Assembly: GCA_032821775.1 (NCBI GenBank)
Contig: JAVLRN010000008.1
Span: 1,674,001 to 1,738,000, forward strand
Direction of reading: 5' to 3'
DNA length: 64,000 nt
DNA from: Sanguinoderma infundibulare
Lineage: Eukaryota > Basidiomycota > Agaricomycetes > Polyporales > Polyporaceae
Below the pieces are notes generated by a model. That model worked only from the letters and a program-made list of their open reading frames with translations, was not told the origin of the DNA and ran no database searches. Of the stretch, positions 34,101 through 44,932 are shown one piece after another; position 1 is the stretch's first letter, and each line of letters begins with the position of its first letter. The translations under genes were made by a program, and so were the position numbers.

Positions 34101-34543
34101 GGCATCTACACCATGTGTATTACATGACACTTACAGGTCCCCTCGTAGACAGCTCCCCAGCAGTCTCCCCCACTGCCAGCATCTCCGTCTTACCATCCAC
34201 ACCTCCACCAGCCCATCCTGCTCATTTCATCGACCCCAGCGCCACACCGTTGCAGTATGATGCTGCGATGCGAGCGCAATGGCAAAACCTCCATGGTATC
34301 CTCTCCGTCTTCATGCTAGTTGGCGGCGATATCGTCCGAGTCACCGTCACCCAGCTCACAGGGACCGGGCCAGCACCATTCGCACCCATCGCGTTCTCCT
34401 TCGGATGGCTCGCCTATTCCATCTCTGCCCTCCTGTCCGCCCTGGGAGATGGACGTCTCCTCCCGCCACCCAAATATGCCTCGAAGTTGATCAACGTCCA
34501 GACCGAATACCAGCGCAAAAACCAGTCGTGGATGCTGTACATG
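34101..34543 (+). pseudogene. MP membrane protein, truncated copy
   Basis: Corresponds to the first ~118 residues of the MP proteins (FIDPSATPLQYDAAMRAQWQN, AFSFGWLAYSISALLSALGDG). The initiator ATG conserved in other copies is ATC here (SISVLPSTPP instead of MPVLPSTPP). The frame is cut after NQSWML by the 325-bp repeat at 34536. Its promoter lies 20 kb away, left of element X. Confidence 0.9.
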
Positions 34544-34860
34544 GCATGATCCATGTCTTCATTCTTCTGAGCGTCATGACTAGTTAACTTCCACCGTGAC
34601 GTAGTCTAGAGCTAGCTAACCGCCGTGGCGAGCCTTGGGCAATACAAACTTCCTTCAAAATCCCTGAAGGGGAAAGGTGTTCTTCAAGCACTTACTAGCA
34701 TCCTCCGAGGGCTGACGATCTACTAGGGGGTTAGTCGTCTTCTCTGTTCACGCACCTCTTACTGATTACCTCTCTCACGTCATCCTACCTGACGTTGTCG
34801 CGTTTCGTAAAACTATATGCTGTACCATATCGACCCTGCCGGCGAATGACGCCACCAACA
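34536..34860 (+). repeat. Dispersed ~325 bp repeat, copy 2
   Basis: Inverted partner of 239-566. It sits between the truncated MP gene and an FSH-hydrolase fragment, so it either caused or sealed the rearrangement there. Confidence 0.7.
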
Positions 34861-34862
34861 GC

Positions 34863-35015
34863 GTGCCTATGCGGCACACACCCTTTTGCTAAAAATTGCC
34901 GCATTCTCCGCATACCTGGGCCAATGCACCGTCAGTCATACTTCATGGCATCTCCTCTGATAGTCGAGCCTGACCCATATAGCATCAATACCTTTTTAGT
35001 TGCACTGGCGGCTAT
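34863..35015 (-). pseudogene. FSH-domain serine hydrolase, 5' fragment
   Basis: Matches exons 1-2 and intron 1 of the gene at 62789 (KVLMLYG, then YAENAAIF-like). The start codon is ATA at 35015 where the intact copy has ATG, and the gene is cut off by the 325-bp repeat. Confidence 0.8.
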
Positions 35016-35706
35016 GGTGGTTGGAAAGTCGGTGATCTCCAATTGCTGCACTGGACTTTGGAGCGTCATGGCGTCAACTGACTCAGAAAGGAAGATGATC
35101 GTTTGTAACCCTAACGTATGGTTAATGCGGCTACCCGACTTCGGACACATCAAATTATTCGAGCAGCATCCCTCGATGCCTGCAGACACGGGCGGTGATC
35201 CAGAGAATGCAAAACGGCGGCGGTTCAATGTGGGGGTAACTTCGAAACGCGTTTCTGTGTTTTACGATGCTGACCGGATTCCCATTCGGATTTGTGGCAG
35301 AAATTCAATGTCCGACGCACTCAGACGGCGAAACTGACAGCCTGTCGCCGGATAGTACCGCCCACGGGAACCTCGAAAACAGGTTCTCCCCATCTCCCAT
35401 GGCCGTCTTGCAAAAAAAGACGATCGTTCTCGGTCGGGGTGCCGGTGTCACTCCATCCAGTCCATAGCACTTCCAGTTTTCGGTGAAGCTCTGCCCGAGT
35501 ACCGTCCCGGTGGGCACGAACTCGGCAAGTGCTCTTTCTGCGGTGAGTATGGAATATTGGTCATCTGGGCCTTCAGTGGAACCATCCAAGAACCCGTCGG
35601 ACTCTAGAAAGCGCCGGGCCCGTAGACGGATGAAAGGCTGGTCGGTACCTGGAGACTGCCTTCATCTTCTACACATCTACACACTCGAGGCTACTGTTCA
35701 GCTCAC
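35016..35706. other. Duplicated divergent intergenic region
   Basis: Corresponds to the 62064-62788 spacer between the intact M20 and FSH genes, inverted. It contains a 94-residue minus-strand frame (35589-35305), conserved only in part in the other copies; not supported as a gene. Confidence 0.5.
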
Positions 35707-37864
35707 ATGTCTTTCAAGGCATCCTCTGTCGAAACGCTTGGGGGCCCCGACGTCCAGGCTGGTTGCTGGTCTCGTTTCTTCACATCTCGGAGGAAACCGA
35801 ACAAGAGGTTTGCAGCTCACAGCTTGCAGCTCCCTGCCGACGCCAGCGCCAGCGGCGGAAAGCCCGCGGTTGAACCAGTATGCTTCAGTTATCCTCGCAG
35901 CCTTCATGACGTTCACCCCTTCCATATTGCTCTAGCCCCTTTACAATCACTGCTACGGGTGCGACGAGTGGGACAACGTCATCGCGAATCGCCCTCCTTA
36001 CGACTCATCGGAGAAGCCCCCGACGTACACGTCGGACAAAGGCTTGCCTTCCGAAGCCATCCAGGTAATAGAGGTCACCTTGAAAGAACTTTCTCCGGAG
36101 CTGCGTCAACTCAGTCTCGACATTTGGGGTGCGTATTGTCCTGTCATTTATCCTGACCATATCTCTGAGTTGATCCATGCCATTGCAGAGCATCCGGAGA
36201 CAGGTTTAAAAGAGAAGTGCGGCTCCCATGCTTTCCTGACTACGCGGTGTAAACTGAACTCGTGTCCCAGGTATGCGCACGACAGATTAACGGAGTTCAT
36301 GGCCTCGCACGGGTTCAAAGTGACCCCACACTACCTCGGACTCGAAACGGCTTGGCGTACCGAGTTCACGCACGGTGTTTCGGGGAAACACGGGCACGCA
36401 CAACGAACCACCCGCGTGATTGGCGTCAACTCTGATTTGGACGCTCTCCCGAACATTGGACACGGATGCGGCCACAACCTGATCGCGATGTCGGGAGCGG
36501 CTGTGGCGATCGCGATTAAGGCGGCCCTCCAGAAGCATGATGTCCCTGGGACGGTCGTCCTCCTCGGGACACCTGCTGAGGAGACCGTCGGTGGGAAGAT
36601 CATGCTCCTCGAGTGTGGCACGTACGGCGGAATGGACGCTTGTATAATGTAAGTTATAGATGCGTGACAGTCCCGTTCGTGCGAGCGGTCGGTCTTATGC
36701 ATTTACATGTAGGAGCCACCCTTCCGCCGGGCCTGACCACTTCACTGCATTGTGGCCTGGTGTTGCCTGCCAACCGATTGACGTCGAGTTCTTTGGCCAT
36801 AGGTACGGTGTCTGCTGGACTCTATGACGTTGCTTAGTATCTCAAGATTTCCATCGCAGTGCACACACATCAGCTGCGCCTTGGGAAGCGCAAAACGCAC
36901 TCGATGCGGCATTCATCGTGTACACAAGCATCTCCGCGCTGCGCCAGCAAATAAAGCCGGACCATCGCGTGCACGGTATAGTCCTCGGGCGGGATTGGAC
37001 GCCAAATGGTGTGCAGGTCACATTGGATGGGCGATCGTGGCGTTGAAAACTCATTGGAACCATACAGTTATCCCCGACTATGCTAAAATGCGGTACTACG
37101 TGCGCGCCCCAACATGGACGGAATTAGAGGTTCTGCAGAAACGCATGACCACATGCTTCGAGTACGTGTGCGATTCTGGTTATGGCGTTTGCGGACCTCC
37201 GATGGCTGACGGTGTTCTAGGGCCGCAGCTCTCGCTACAGCGTGTAAAGTCGAGGTGAAGCTAGGTGCCGGCTACTTCGAGGTGCGGAACAACGACGTCC
37301 TGGGTATGCAGTAATTTCCTCTCTCTCCACGCGATTGTACGACGTTGTTCTGATTAGCCGCTGTTGCACAGGCCAGGAATATGCCAGGGTAGTCGGAAAT
37401 CGGTTCGCGATGCGGACGGACACCGGTCAAGGCAGCGCGTATTCGACCGATTTCATACGTGTTCTTGAAGCTTTGTCGATTTTTGTGTCTGGAGGCTGAG
37501 ATCGATATTAGGGAAATATTACTTTCGGTAACAATGGCTTTTGATATGCTTTCAGACTGCTACTCACATATGAACAGCTATCCCTTCATTGCATCCCGTG
37601 TACTCCATCCCAACTGAGCCAAATGGGTCAAACCACACGCCTCAGTTTGCGAAGTCCGCCTTGACCTGGGAAGTTCATGAAGCGACTCTCAGGGTGGCCT
37701 TCGGCCTGGCTTGTACGGGATTCAGGGTCGTGTACGGCGCAGATTTTGCCAGAGAAGTGAGTGGTTGTGGGACTATATGATAGTGGTCACCGATGGCTCT
37801 TGGACGGGTTCAGGCGGAATTTGAGCGGTCAAGGGCAAGTCGTAGCGGCGCCACAAGCGTCTAG
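35707..37864 (+). pseudogene. M20 amidohydrolase, copy with damaged splice sites
   Basis: Same exon order as the intact gene at 59901-62063. It starts MSFKASSVETLGGPD and includes the metal-site segment NSDLDALPNIGHGCGHNL, the catalytic PAEET, SAHTSAAPWEAQN and HTPQFAKSA. Two splice sites differ from the intact copy: the donor after the TDF exon is AT instead of GT (37455), and the acceptor before the last exon is GG instead of AG (about 37806). The next AG would restore frame with two residues lost, but the donor defect remains. Possibly still partly spliced; more likely decaying. Confidence 0.75.
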
Positions 37865-38452
37865 ACATCGGTGAGACTCAGTTCGGACGTTTTGAGACGG
37901 CCATGAAGCTGATCGTTGCGCGGTGCTACTGTGTTTCCTTCTAGAGCGATGAACTACGACGGTAACACCTTGCTTGTTGTGTTGATGAGCGACCGTTGAT
38001 GCATGACCTTCTGTGCACGTCGTAAATTAATAGATATACCTCATTCCTCCTATCCACACTGCACAACTACAAGCAGAGCTCGCCACGACTTGTCCCCCGT
38101 CGTGAACACGGGTGGAGGAGGCAGTGATCAGCGTTAATTCCTGGCAAAGCTCCATGAGTACGTCCACCCGTCGTGTCTCCTTCCAAAGTTTCTCAGATGG
38201 AGTCCGTACATGATGACCAGCCTCTACGCTTGTGCTGGCACCCCGTCAACTCCCCTTCGCTTTGCTCCACTCCCTTCAGACCTTACAGAACTCTGATAGG
38301 ATTGCCTCCGACTATGACGATGATTTACGAATGTGATCAACTACGAGCATCTCTTCATCCCAGAAGCCTTCCGTACCCTCCTCCACCAGTCAACTATTGA
38401 GAACGAAGAGGTGCGAGCCTCTGGAACTGCTGTGTCCCTGCAAGGTGCCAAG
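37865..38452. other. Intergenic; duplicated until about 38060
   Basis: 37865-38060 is the reverse complement of 59730-59900, the spacer between the intact M20 and DNAJC17 genes. The duplication ends near 38060. Nothing recognisable from there to the AAA gene stop. Confidence 0.5.
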
Positions 38453-41196
38453 TTAGTCCATTGGACAGTGCACAGTAGCGAAACAGAAACGAGGAATATA
38501 CTCTGTATCAAATTGTTCCATCAGGTCCAACACTCGCTGAAGATGCTCGAAGCCCAGCGCCTTCCCCCGGGCCTGAGCAAGTGTGCCGGCCACCTTGACG
38601 ATGTTCTTGATCTGTCGTCCATTGACCTTCTTTTCCCCAAGCATGCACAGCTGGTTCTCTGAGATGCCACCAAGGTCTTCTCCGTTGACCCGTTTGAGGA
38701 ACGCGACCCAAATTTTGCACCTGTTGGCTGAGGAGAGGTCCGCATATCGAAGAGAGAGGTGAATGCACGACTCGAATGCCTGATCGAATACCTTGACCCG
38801 GTTTGTTGTGAGGAAGAGGATCCCACCGAAGTACCTGTATGCGCGAACACGAAAAGAAGGTGAGTGGTTGGCGACGCGTCTCGATGAGTTGTCTCACACC
38901 TAGGATATGACTTACTCAAGTTGTCGGAGGAAAACAGAGACCATGGCGTTGTGCTCCAGATGCTCCATCGTGTGCTCCTCGAGGAACACATCTGCTTCGT
39001 CTATCAGCATGACCGCACCCCAGACTACCATCAGCCTAAAGATTTTGGTGAGCCTTTTGTCCAGTTCTTCAGCGTCGGTACCCAGATCTTGTGCTCCAAC
39101 GACATACAGAGGTTCTGAAAACATGTGAAGAACGTGCATCAGCAGGAGAGAAACTTCCACATCAATTGGCCAATCATAACGACTCACTTCGCAGGTCTGC
39201 AAGGGTTTGATGAGCGTTATATCATATGAAGGAGGACAGAAGAAAGACGCACGCTCGCTGATCGCTTCAGCCGTCAGGCTCTTGCCGATGCCCGGGTTGC
39301 CGAAGAGGTTGATGATGAGCCCGCGTCCTTTGCCCATGACAAAGTCGTCAAACTCCTTGGAGGCCCCCCCGTTTTGCGACTCGGCCAGGCTGATAAGGAC
39401 CTCCTTGTGCTCCTCTGGGATAACAAGCTGATCGAACGCCCCATCATCCCACTGGATTTCCTCCACGCAGTCAACGATGAACTCGACTGGAAAGGATAAC
39501 ACATGAGCAAGCCGGCAATCGAACATACTACGCTAAAACCTATCTACAGGAATGCTAAATGGAAGACACTCACACCACTGCTTGTCTTCGAAACTGAACC
39601 CGTACACGATCGGTGACATGAGCAGATACTCTTCATCTGTCAGCTCGCGCTGAGGCATCACACTGATATCGTGCGGTGCATCTCCTGTCAGAGACGCGCC
39701 AAAGAGGTCCGTTGTCACGCGGGGAATGGGATAGTTAGGTTTCATGTAAGCAAAGGTGTCTGCAACACAGAACCACAATGGTTAGCGGGATCTAGATGAG
39801 TGCAATAGATACCTATCCAGGACAGGACAGAAGGGGCTACTGACTATGGTCTATCATAATCCTTGAGTCTACCTATCGTATATGTCGAGTCAGCAAACAT
39901 TGAAGCATACAAGATGCGAGCTTGACTTACAGAAGCTTTAGTTTTGTTGCAGCCGAAACCGAAATAATCTTTGGCTTCGGGGCTGCTGAGACTTTCTTTG
40001 TCGAACGCAAACGCAAGTCCACGATAAGTGACGTGATGCCTGCTGCCAGCACGCTTCGCCCATTCCTTCCCGCGCTGGGTGAGGCGCCGTTTCATGACCT
40101 CTAATTTGTGTCCTCCTCCAGGGTAACATTGGATCGGATAGGCGTCGAGGGACAAGATGTCCATCGTGCCCTCAAACTTAGGGATCGATATTTTGAGCCA
40201 TGCACATCCAAACCTCGTGGTCTGGCCGACCCGTGCACTCGCCCCGATGCCAAGCTCCTGAAGGCTGTTAGCCCGACGGCCAGGATCGACCTCGACGTAT
40301 TGGACGAAGAGGTGCAAGGCCACAGTCTGCAGATAAATCAACGTCAGTCCATGACCGAGTTTGTCTCTTGCCGACAAATTACCTGGTTGAACATCCCCAT
40401 GGGACCTATCTTCAAATGCACAAGACGCACGCAACGCGGTTCGGACGTGGTCTTGCAAAGCGTGTATAGAATGGTCTTGCTTGGGACAAGGAGCAAGGGG
40501 AGGAGATCAAACGTGATTTCGCCGGCCTCGAGCAAGCGACGGAAGTCATAGAGCGTGGCCCGATATGCATGATTCAGGTGTGCGAGCAGCCACAAGAGAT
40601 GTTCACGTGCATTGTGCGGCGTTAGGCCTCCTGGCTCCTCAGCGACATTGAAAGCGAGTTCACAGGCGAAGGTCTCCAACTCAGGAATCCAAGGGAGGAG
40701 CAACATCGGATCGACCTGAAAGGTAAGATTCAATCTTAGTGTTTGAGGCAGCCATACGTCCACTGCGGCGGAAGGCGAATGAGAAGCAGGAATGAGCACG
40801 CACTCGAAACGGGTTGGCTGTCCAACAGACGTTCTTCACGACAGTTCGCATGGCGCTGATCAGCTCGTGGCTGTTGATCTGCAGCACTGTCTTTACGTCA
40901 GACGTCTCCACCTTCCCCTCTTTGCTGCGGATGGATTTGTGGATGACAGTGAACACATACACGTCATATTTATGCTCCAGTCCGTCGTTGTCCTCGTCCT
41001 GGGTCGGACTGATCTTCGACCGCTTCGTTGACATGTCGTAGGTCTCGTGTAGGTACTTGATCTTGAGCACGGTCCCGGGGAGAGCATCTGGTTCCAGCTC
41101 CTCGCGGTCCTTGGCGGGGTTATCGACATTCTCCGTAGACTCTTCTCGTGGATCATGGGTATCTGCCACGTCTATCTTGTCCACCTGCAGGGACAT
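38453..41196 (-). CDS. DUF7025-AAA+ ATPase (fungal family)
   Basis: Nine exons, all joined in phase, give about 719 residues: 41196-40804, 40715-40383, 40326-39931, 39872-39845 (28 nt), 39759-39574, 39486-39253, 39196-39188 (9 nt), 39114-38916 and 38834-38453. The N-terminal half is the DUF7025 region (EAGEITFDLLPLLLVPS, HHVTYRGLAFAFD, VDSRIMID). The C-terminal half is AAA+: Walker A GNPGIGKS, Walker B VMLIDEADVF, sensor 1 FLTTNR. The 9-nt exon restores the family motif SEHLRKPLYVV. Such ATPases are abundant in fungi; substrates are unknown. In FESCIH a Cys stands where relatives usually have Arg (SRIH), which could affect the arginine-finger region; CGC to TGC would explain it. Neighbouring segments are duplicated, but this gene is single-copy in the window. 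Confidence 0.88.
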
Positions 41197-41688
41197 CGCG
41201 AAGCCAGGTACTGTGAGTCGTGTTCAAAGAGTTGACTCTGTAGTCGGTATGGCGACGGCGCATGAGAGGAGGAAGAGCTGAGGAGAAGGTTCCATGACTC
41301 ACCACACACCAGGCGGTCTGGTTGGGGCACCTCGTTCAAGCTAGTGGGGTACGTATTCTATAAGTATGGAACGCGGCACGCGTTACTTGTCCACTTAAAT
41401 TCCCCTGTCAGCGCCATGGCTATATCGAATGGAAGACGTACCTGCGGCTCCCACGCCCTTGCATGCAGGCTGAGCATGCGTTGCAAGATGATCTGTACGT
41501 ACCGATGCTGTGGCATCCATCAAATTAGCATGGTCCCAGCATCAAGCTAAATGTGCGTGGAGGAGCCCGGGAACGTGTTACGTATGCTACAATCTATAGC
41601 ATACGTGCATTGGCAATTGCAGCCCCAACACGTTGTCCATCTGTCAGTCTATCTATCTCAGGGACTGTCCACCAAATTTCTTAGATGC
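41197..41688. other. Intergenic upstream of the AAA gene
   Basis: Promoter region of the AAA gene on the left. About 41475-41560 resembles 48365-48475 (CATCCAT...GCA-GGT-CCAGCA pattern), an old duplication. No gene seen. Confidence 0.4.
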
Positions 41689-42351
41689 TGCGAAAGTGTA
41701 TGAAGCGAATGGGGCAGTGAAAGGCGCCTCGGGCTCGACGGTGAATCCGAAGCATCTCAATATGCTGTGACAGACACAATAGAAAGATTGCCAGCACTAG
41801 AGCTCCACAGACAGAGGGCACGACGGGAATAGGGGAAATTTCGGTGGAAATTGTCATCTTTCTCCATCGCTGTTTGTTGACCACCACGAGGACGGTCGTA
41901 GACGGGTGTGCCAGCCCAAGACAGAGAACAAGCGGCATAGATGGGAAGCAAAAAGTATCAGGCACCCAAAGCAAAGCGGGGATCCTGATACGAGAAGGGC
42001 GCATTGTAGCGCAGTCTGGGTACCTGTACCCCCGGGGGGAGAACGCATGGTGATTGTGCCAACACAGCCCTCCATGCTCTTGAATTGTGGTGGACGTCCC
42101 AAGTGAAGGCTTGAGGGCTTTATGAGGCACACAGGATGCCAGTGGCAGGGCAGAGCGAGTGCGAGTGTGGCCGACAATGCTTGAACATGCAGAAGACAAG
42201 ATGTGGTACGGATAGCATCCAGTATGAGTCTTTTGACCGGTAGCAGTTGCTAATGGTGGCAGTCGTTAAGTTATCAGGTACAGCATACGTATTAAATGAC
42301 ACTTACGGGTCCCACTGTAGAGCGCTCCCCCACAGACTGCCGACTTCCAGC
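41689..42351 (+). repeat. Duplicated 5' flank of MP gene (copy A)
   Basis: Very close to 51774-52441, with a small indel near 41790 where the other copy has extra bases, and a handful of substitutions. Presumably holds the promoter of both MP genes. Confidence 0.85.
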
Positions 42352-43734
42352 ATGCCTGTCTTACCATCCACACCTCCACCGGCGCATGCCGCTCGCTTCG
42401 TCGACGCCAGCGCCACACCGTCACAGTATGCCGCTGTGATGCGAGCGCAATGGCAAAATCCCCACGATATCCTCTCCGTCCTGACGCTTGTCGGCGGCGA
42501 TATCGTCCAGGTTGCCGCCACCCAACTCGCAGGGACCGGCCCAGCACCATTCGCGCCCGTCGCGTTCTCCTTCGGATGGCTCGCCTATTCCATCTCTGCC
42601 CTCTTGTCCGCCCTGGGAGATGAACGTCTCCTGCCGCCACCCGAATACGCCTCGAAGTTGACCAACGTCCAGACCGAATACGAGCGCGACAACCAGTCGT
42701 GGATGCTCTGCCGTCTGCTGCGCGACGAGGAGTATCGACTGAAGGAATTGGTCACTAAGGAGTCGGCGAAGGGCGAGGAGTCCGCGAAGAGCAAGGAGTA
42801 CGCGAAGGGACTCATCGTCGCATTCTATGAGCCGGCGAAGGTCGGGCAGATGGGCACACCCGCCAGAGACTGGGTCTACTGGACGGGTGTCGGCGTAATC
42901 GTGGCCCAAAACGTCATCGCTACCATCCCCTTCTTCTACCACGACAACTGGGTCGTCCTCCTCGTCACGTTCGTCGGCACCATCCTTGCCCTTGCTGGGA
43001 CGGCGCTTCCGCAGTGGCGCCGTGAGAAGTACCCAGCTCGTCCAACTGACTCGAAACCACTTGGCCCCGAACCAACTAGCCCCAAGAATAAGGCCATGTA
43101 CTGCTTGACGAGGGGGAACGGGGCCCCAGTGGTGATGGTCATCGTTCTCGACAGCGACCTGAACTTGGAGGACCTAGCAGGCGCGAAACACGAGCATTGT
43201 GCGGGGACCCTCGGGGCATCCGTCATCCTCTGCACTTGCTGGATTCTCCTCCTCCTTACTGCCGAAGGTTTGAATGGTGATGGGTGGTACCTCCTCGGAA
43301 TAGGAGGGCTGGGGATGATTCAAAACATCCTTGTTGCAGGAGTGAGGCGTAGTCCCGGCGCGCTTGGATTCCCTCTCATACGATGCGGGAAGCCACTTCA
43401 CAAAGAGAAGGTCATGGACGTGCTGAAGGATGCCGAGAATGTAAAGATGGGCGTTGGACTCACCCTCGTCCCTACATTCTTCCCCGGAAAGCTTCGCCCT
43501 GACGAGGAGGCTTATTGGATGGCTAAGCGGGAAAAGATGGAGGCGGAGAAGGCGAGGAAGAAGGAAGGTGCTGGGTTGGGGAGGCAAGGGTCGCCAACGC
43601 CGTCGGGGCTGACTATCAATGCAACATGCTCTTCCGGCTTGTCGAAGGTCGAACAATGCAGCGATGTGGAATCCAACACAGCTACCCTCAAACCGTCTCC
43701 CAAGCCGGTCGTAATTCCTGCGTCAACAGCGTGA
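42352..43734 (+). CDS. Multi-pass membrane protein, MP family (copy A)
   Basis: 460 residues in one exon from the ATG shared by the MP copies (MPVLPSTPPPAHAARF). Hydrophobic segments at about 40-60, 66-88, 175-196, 199-221, 285-304 and 309-328 suggest six membrane passes. Between pairs 1 and 2 lies a charged loop with Ser-Ala-Lys repeats (KESAKGEESAKSKEYAK) whose number differs between copies. The LTRGNGAPVVMV and LTLVPTFFPGKLRPDE blocks are shared with all members, including the diverged copy at 3.6 kb. The C-terminal tail is Lys/Glu- then Ser/Pro-rich. A donor-like GAGGTGAGTG follows the stop. Function not known. It is the only intact gene of this duplicated unit. Confidence 0.88.
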   Translation: MPVLPSTPPPAHAARFVDASATPSQYAAVMRAQWQNPHDILSVLTLVGGDIVQVAATQLAGTGPAPFAPVAFSFGWLAYSISALLSALGDERLLPPPEYASKLTNVQTEYERDNQSWMLCRLLRDEEYRLKELVTKESAKGEESAKSKEYAKGLIVAFYEPAKVGQMGTPARDWVYWTGVGVIVAQNVIATIPFFYHDNWVVLLVTFVGTILALAGTALPQWRREKYPARPTDSKPLGPEPTSPKNKAMYCLTRGNGAPVVMVIVLDSDLNLEDLAGAKHEHCAGTLGASVILCTCWILLLLTAEGLNGDGWYLLGIGGLGMIQNILVAGVRRSPGALGFPLIRCGKPLHKEKVMDVLKDAENVKMGVGLTLVPTFFPGKLRPDEEAYWMAKREKMEAEKARKKEGAGLGRQGSPTPSGLTINATCSSGLSKVEQCSDVESNTATLKPSPKPVVIPASTA

Positions 43735-43955
43735 GGTGAGTGCATCACGCTTGGTCATTGGATTGAAACTCACGGCAGTTCCGCTTAGAGGGCGTACTCC
43801 TGTCCTGCGGCTTCCAACCGGACAGCGAAGGAGTCCAGATCGAGCTTCATGTGCATATCATAGACCGGTCAAATGAATAGAGATGTAGGCTTCACGCTCG
43901 AAAGTAATGCAGGGCACTGCTCCCGCCGTCAAGTTTACCGGGGCACGAAAGAAGG

Positions 43956-44185
43956 ACACAAGATACGTACCTGCATCGGGGTTACCACGATTCTTTCGCC
44001 ACGAACTTGGTTAGATACGGGGTTCAAACCGTGCGCCATGACAGAGAGTCCGAGGAAAGAAGACTCACTCGATCGGGATGGACCTTCAGCGACCTCTGTC
44101 TGTAGGCCGTCTTGATCTCCTGCTCCGTGGCCTCGATAGGCAAACCGAGGAGTTCGTATGGATTGACGTCTTCTTCCGTGGACAT
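43956..44185 (-). pseudogene. DNAJC17-like gene, 5' fragment
   Basis: Contains exon 1 with the J-domain start (VNPYELLGLP ... LKVHPDR; ATG at 44185) and the 22-nt second exon (43992-43971). A deletion junction at about 43956-43961 then joins it to the 3' flank of the MP gene; the equivalent 57577-58909 is missing. The rest of the gene is absent. Confidence 0.85.
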
Positions 44186-44932
44186 TTCGTTGTCAATGAA
44201 GCGACCTGATCGGCGAAGGTTAACTGCAAACGAGACTCCGGTCCAGGATCGACTCGGATGATGGTGGCCAGTGGCAAAGGAGCGCTGGGTGAATAAGCGC
44301 CCAGTACCTGCCCGCCATCCGCCCGAGGACTCCCTTACCGTCCTCCCAATGCCGAAATTCGTCCATAAAATGCTACGTAATGCTTAACCAAAGGCACACA
44401 CAAGACGACTAACCAATCACCACAGTATCGGCATACTCAACTGGAATTACAGCACGTTTAATACCAAGTAGAATCCGAGCGACTCCGAGTCTTCGCGTCA
44501 GACAAACTCTGCCGCGTGATCCTATCATTCAGGGATACCTGATGTGCTCAAGCTAGGAAGATCGTTAACCACCAAGTCGGGACTCCTCGCGGTCACTCAT
44601 CTGTGTTGAAGCGCATAACGTGCACTGAAAAGACATTTGCCCCAGGTGCCGACAAGGTGCTTAGTGTTGGACTGTGGCAAGTTCAGCTGTTGACATGTGT
44701 AAATTCGCAGAGCTCTGCTTGTAACTCCAGAGTGCGGGTCATAGGATACGAGGAATAAGGTATATTAATTTAGGACGTGCACAGAAGGGCATGCATCAAC
44801 GGTCGCTCATCAACACAACAAGCAAGGCGTTGTCGTCGTAGTTCATCGCTCTGGAAGGAAACACAGTAGCACCGCGCAACGATCAGCTTCATGGTCATCT
44901 CAAAACGTCCGAACTGGGAGTCTCATCGATGT

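Noticed and set aside
43990..44060. Possible tRNA T-loop motif (GGGTTCAAACC)
   Set aside because: It lies in a DNAJC17 intron and no cloverleaf could be formed with the flanking sequence.
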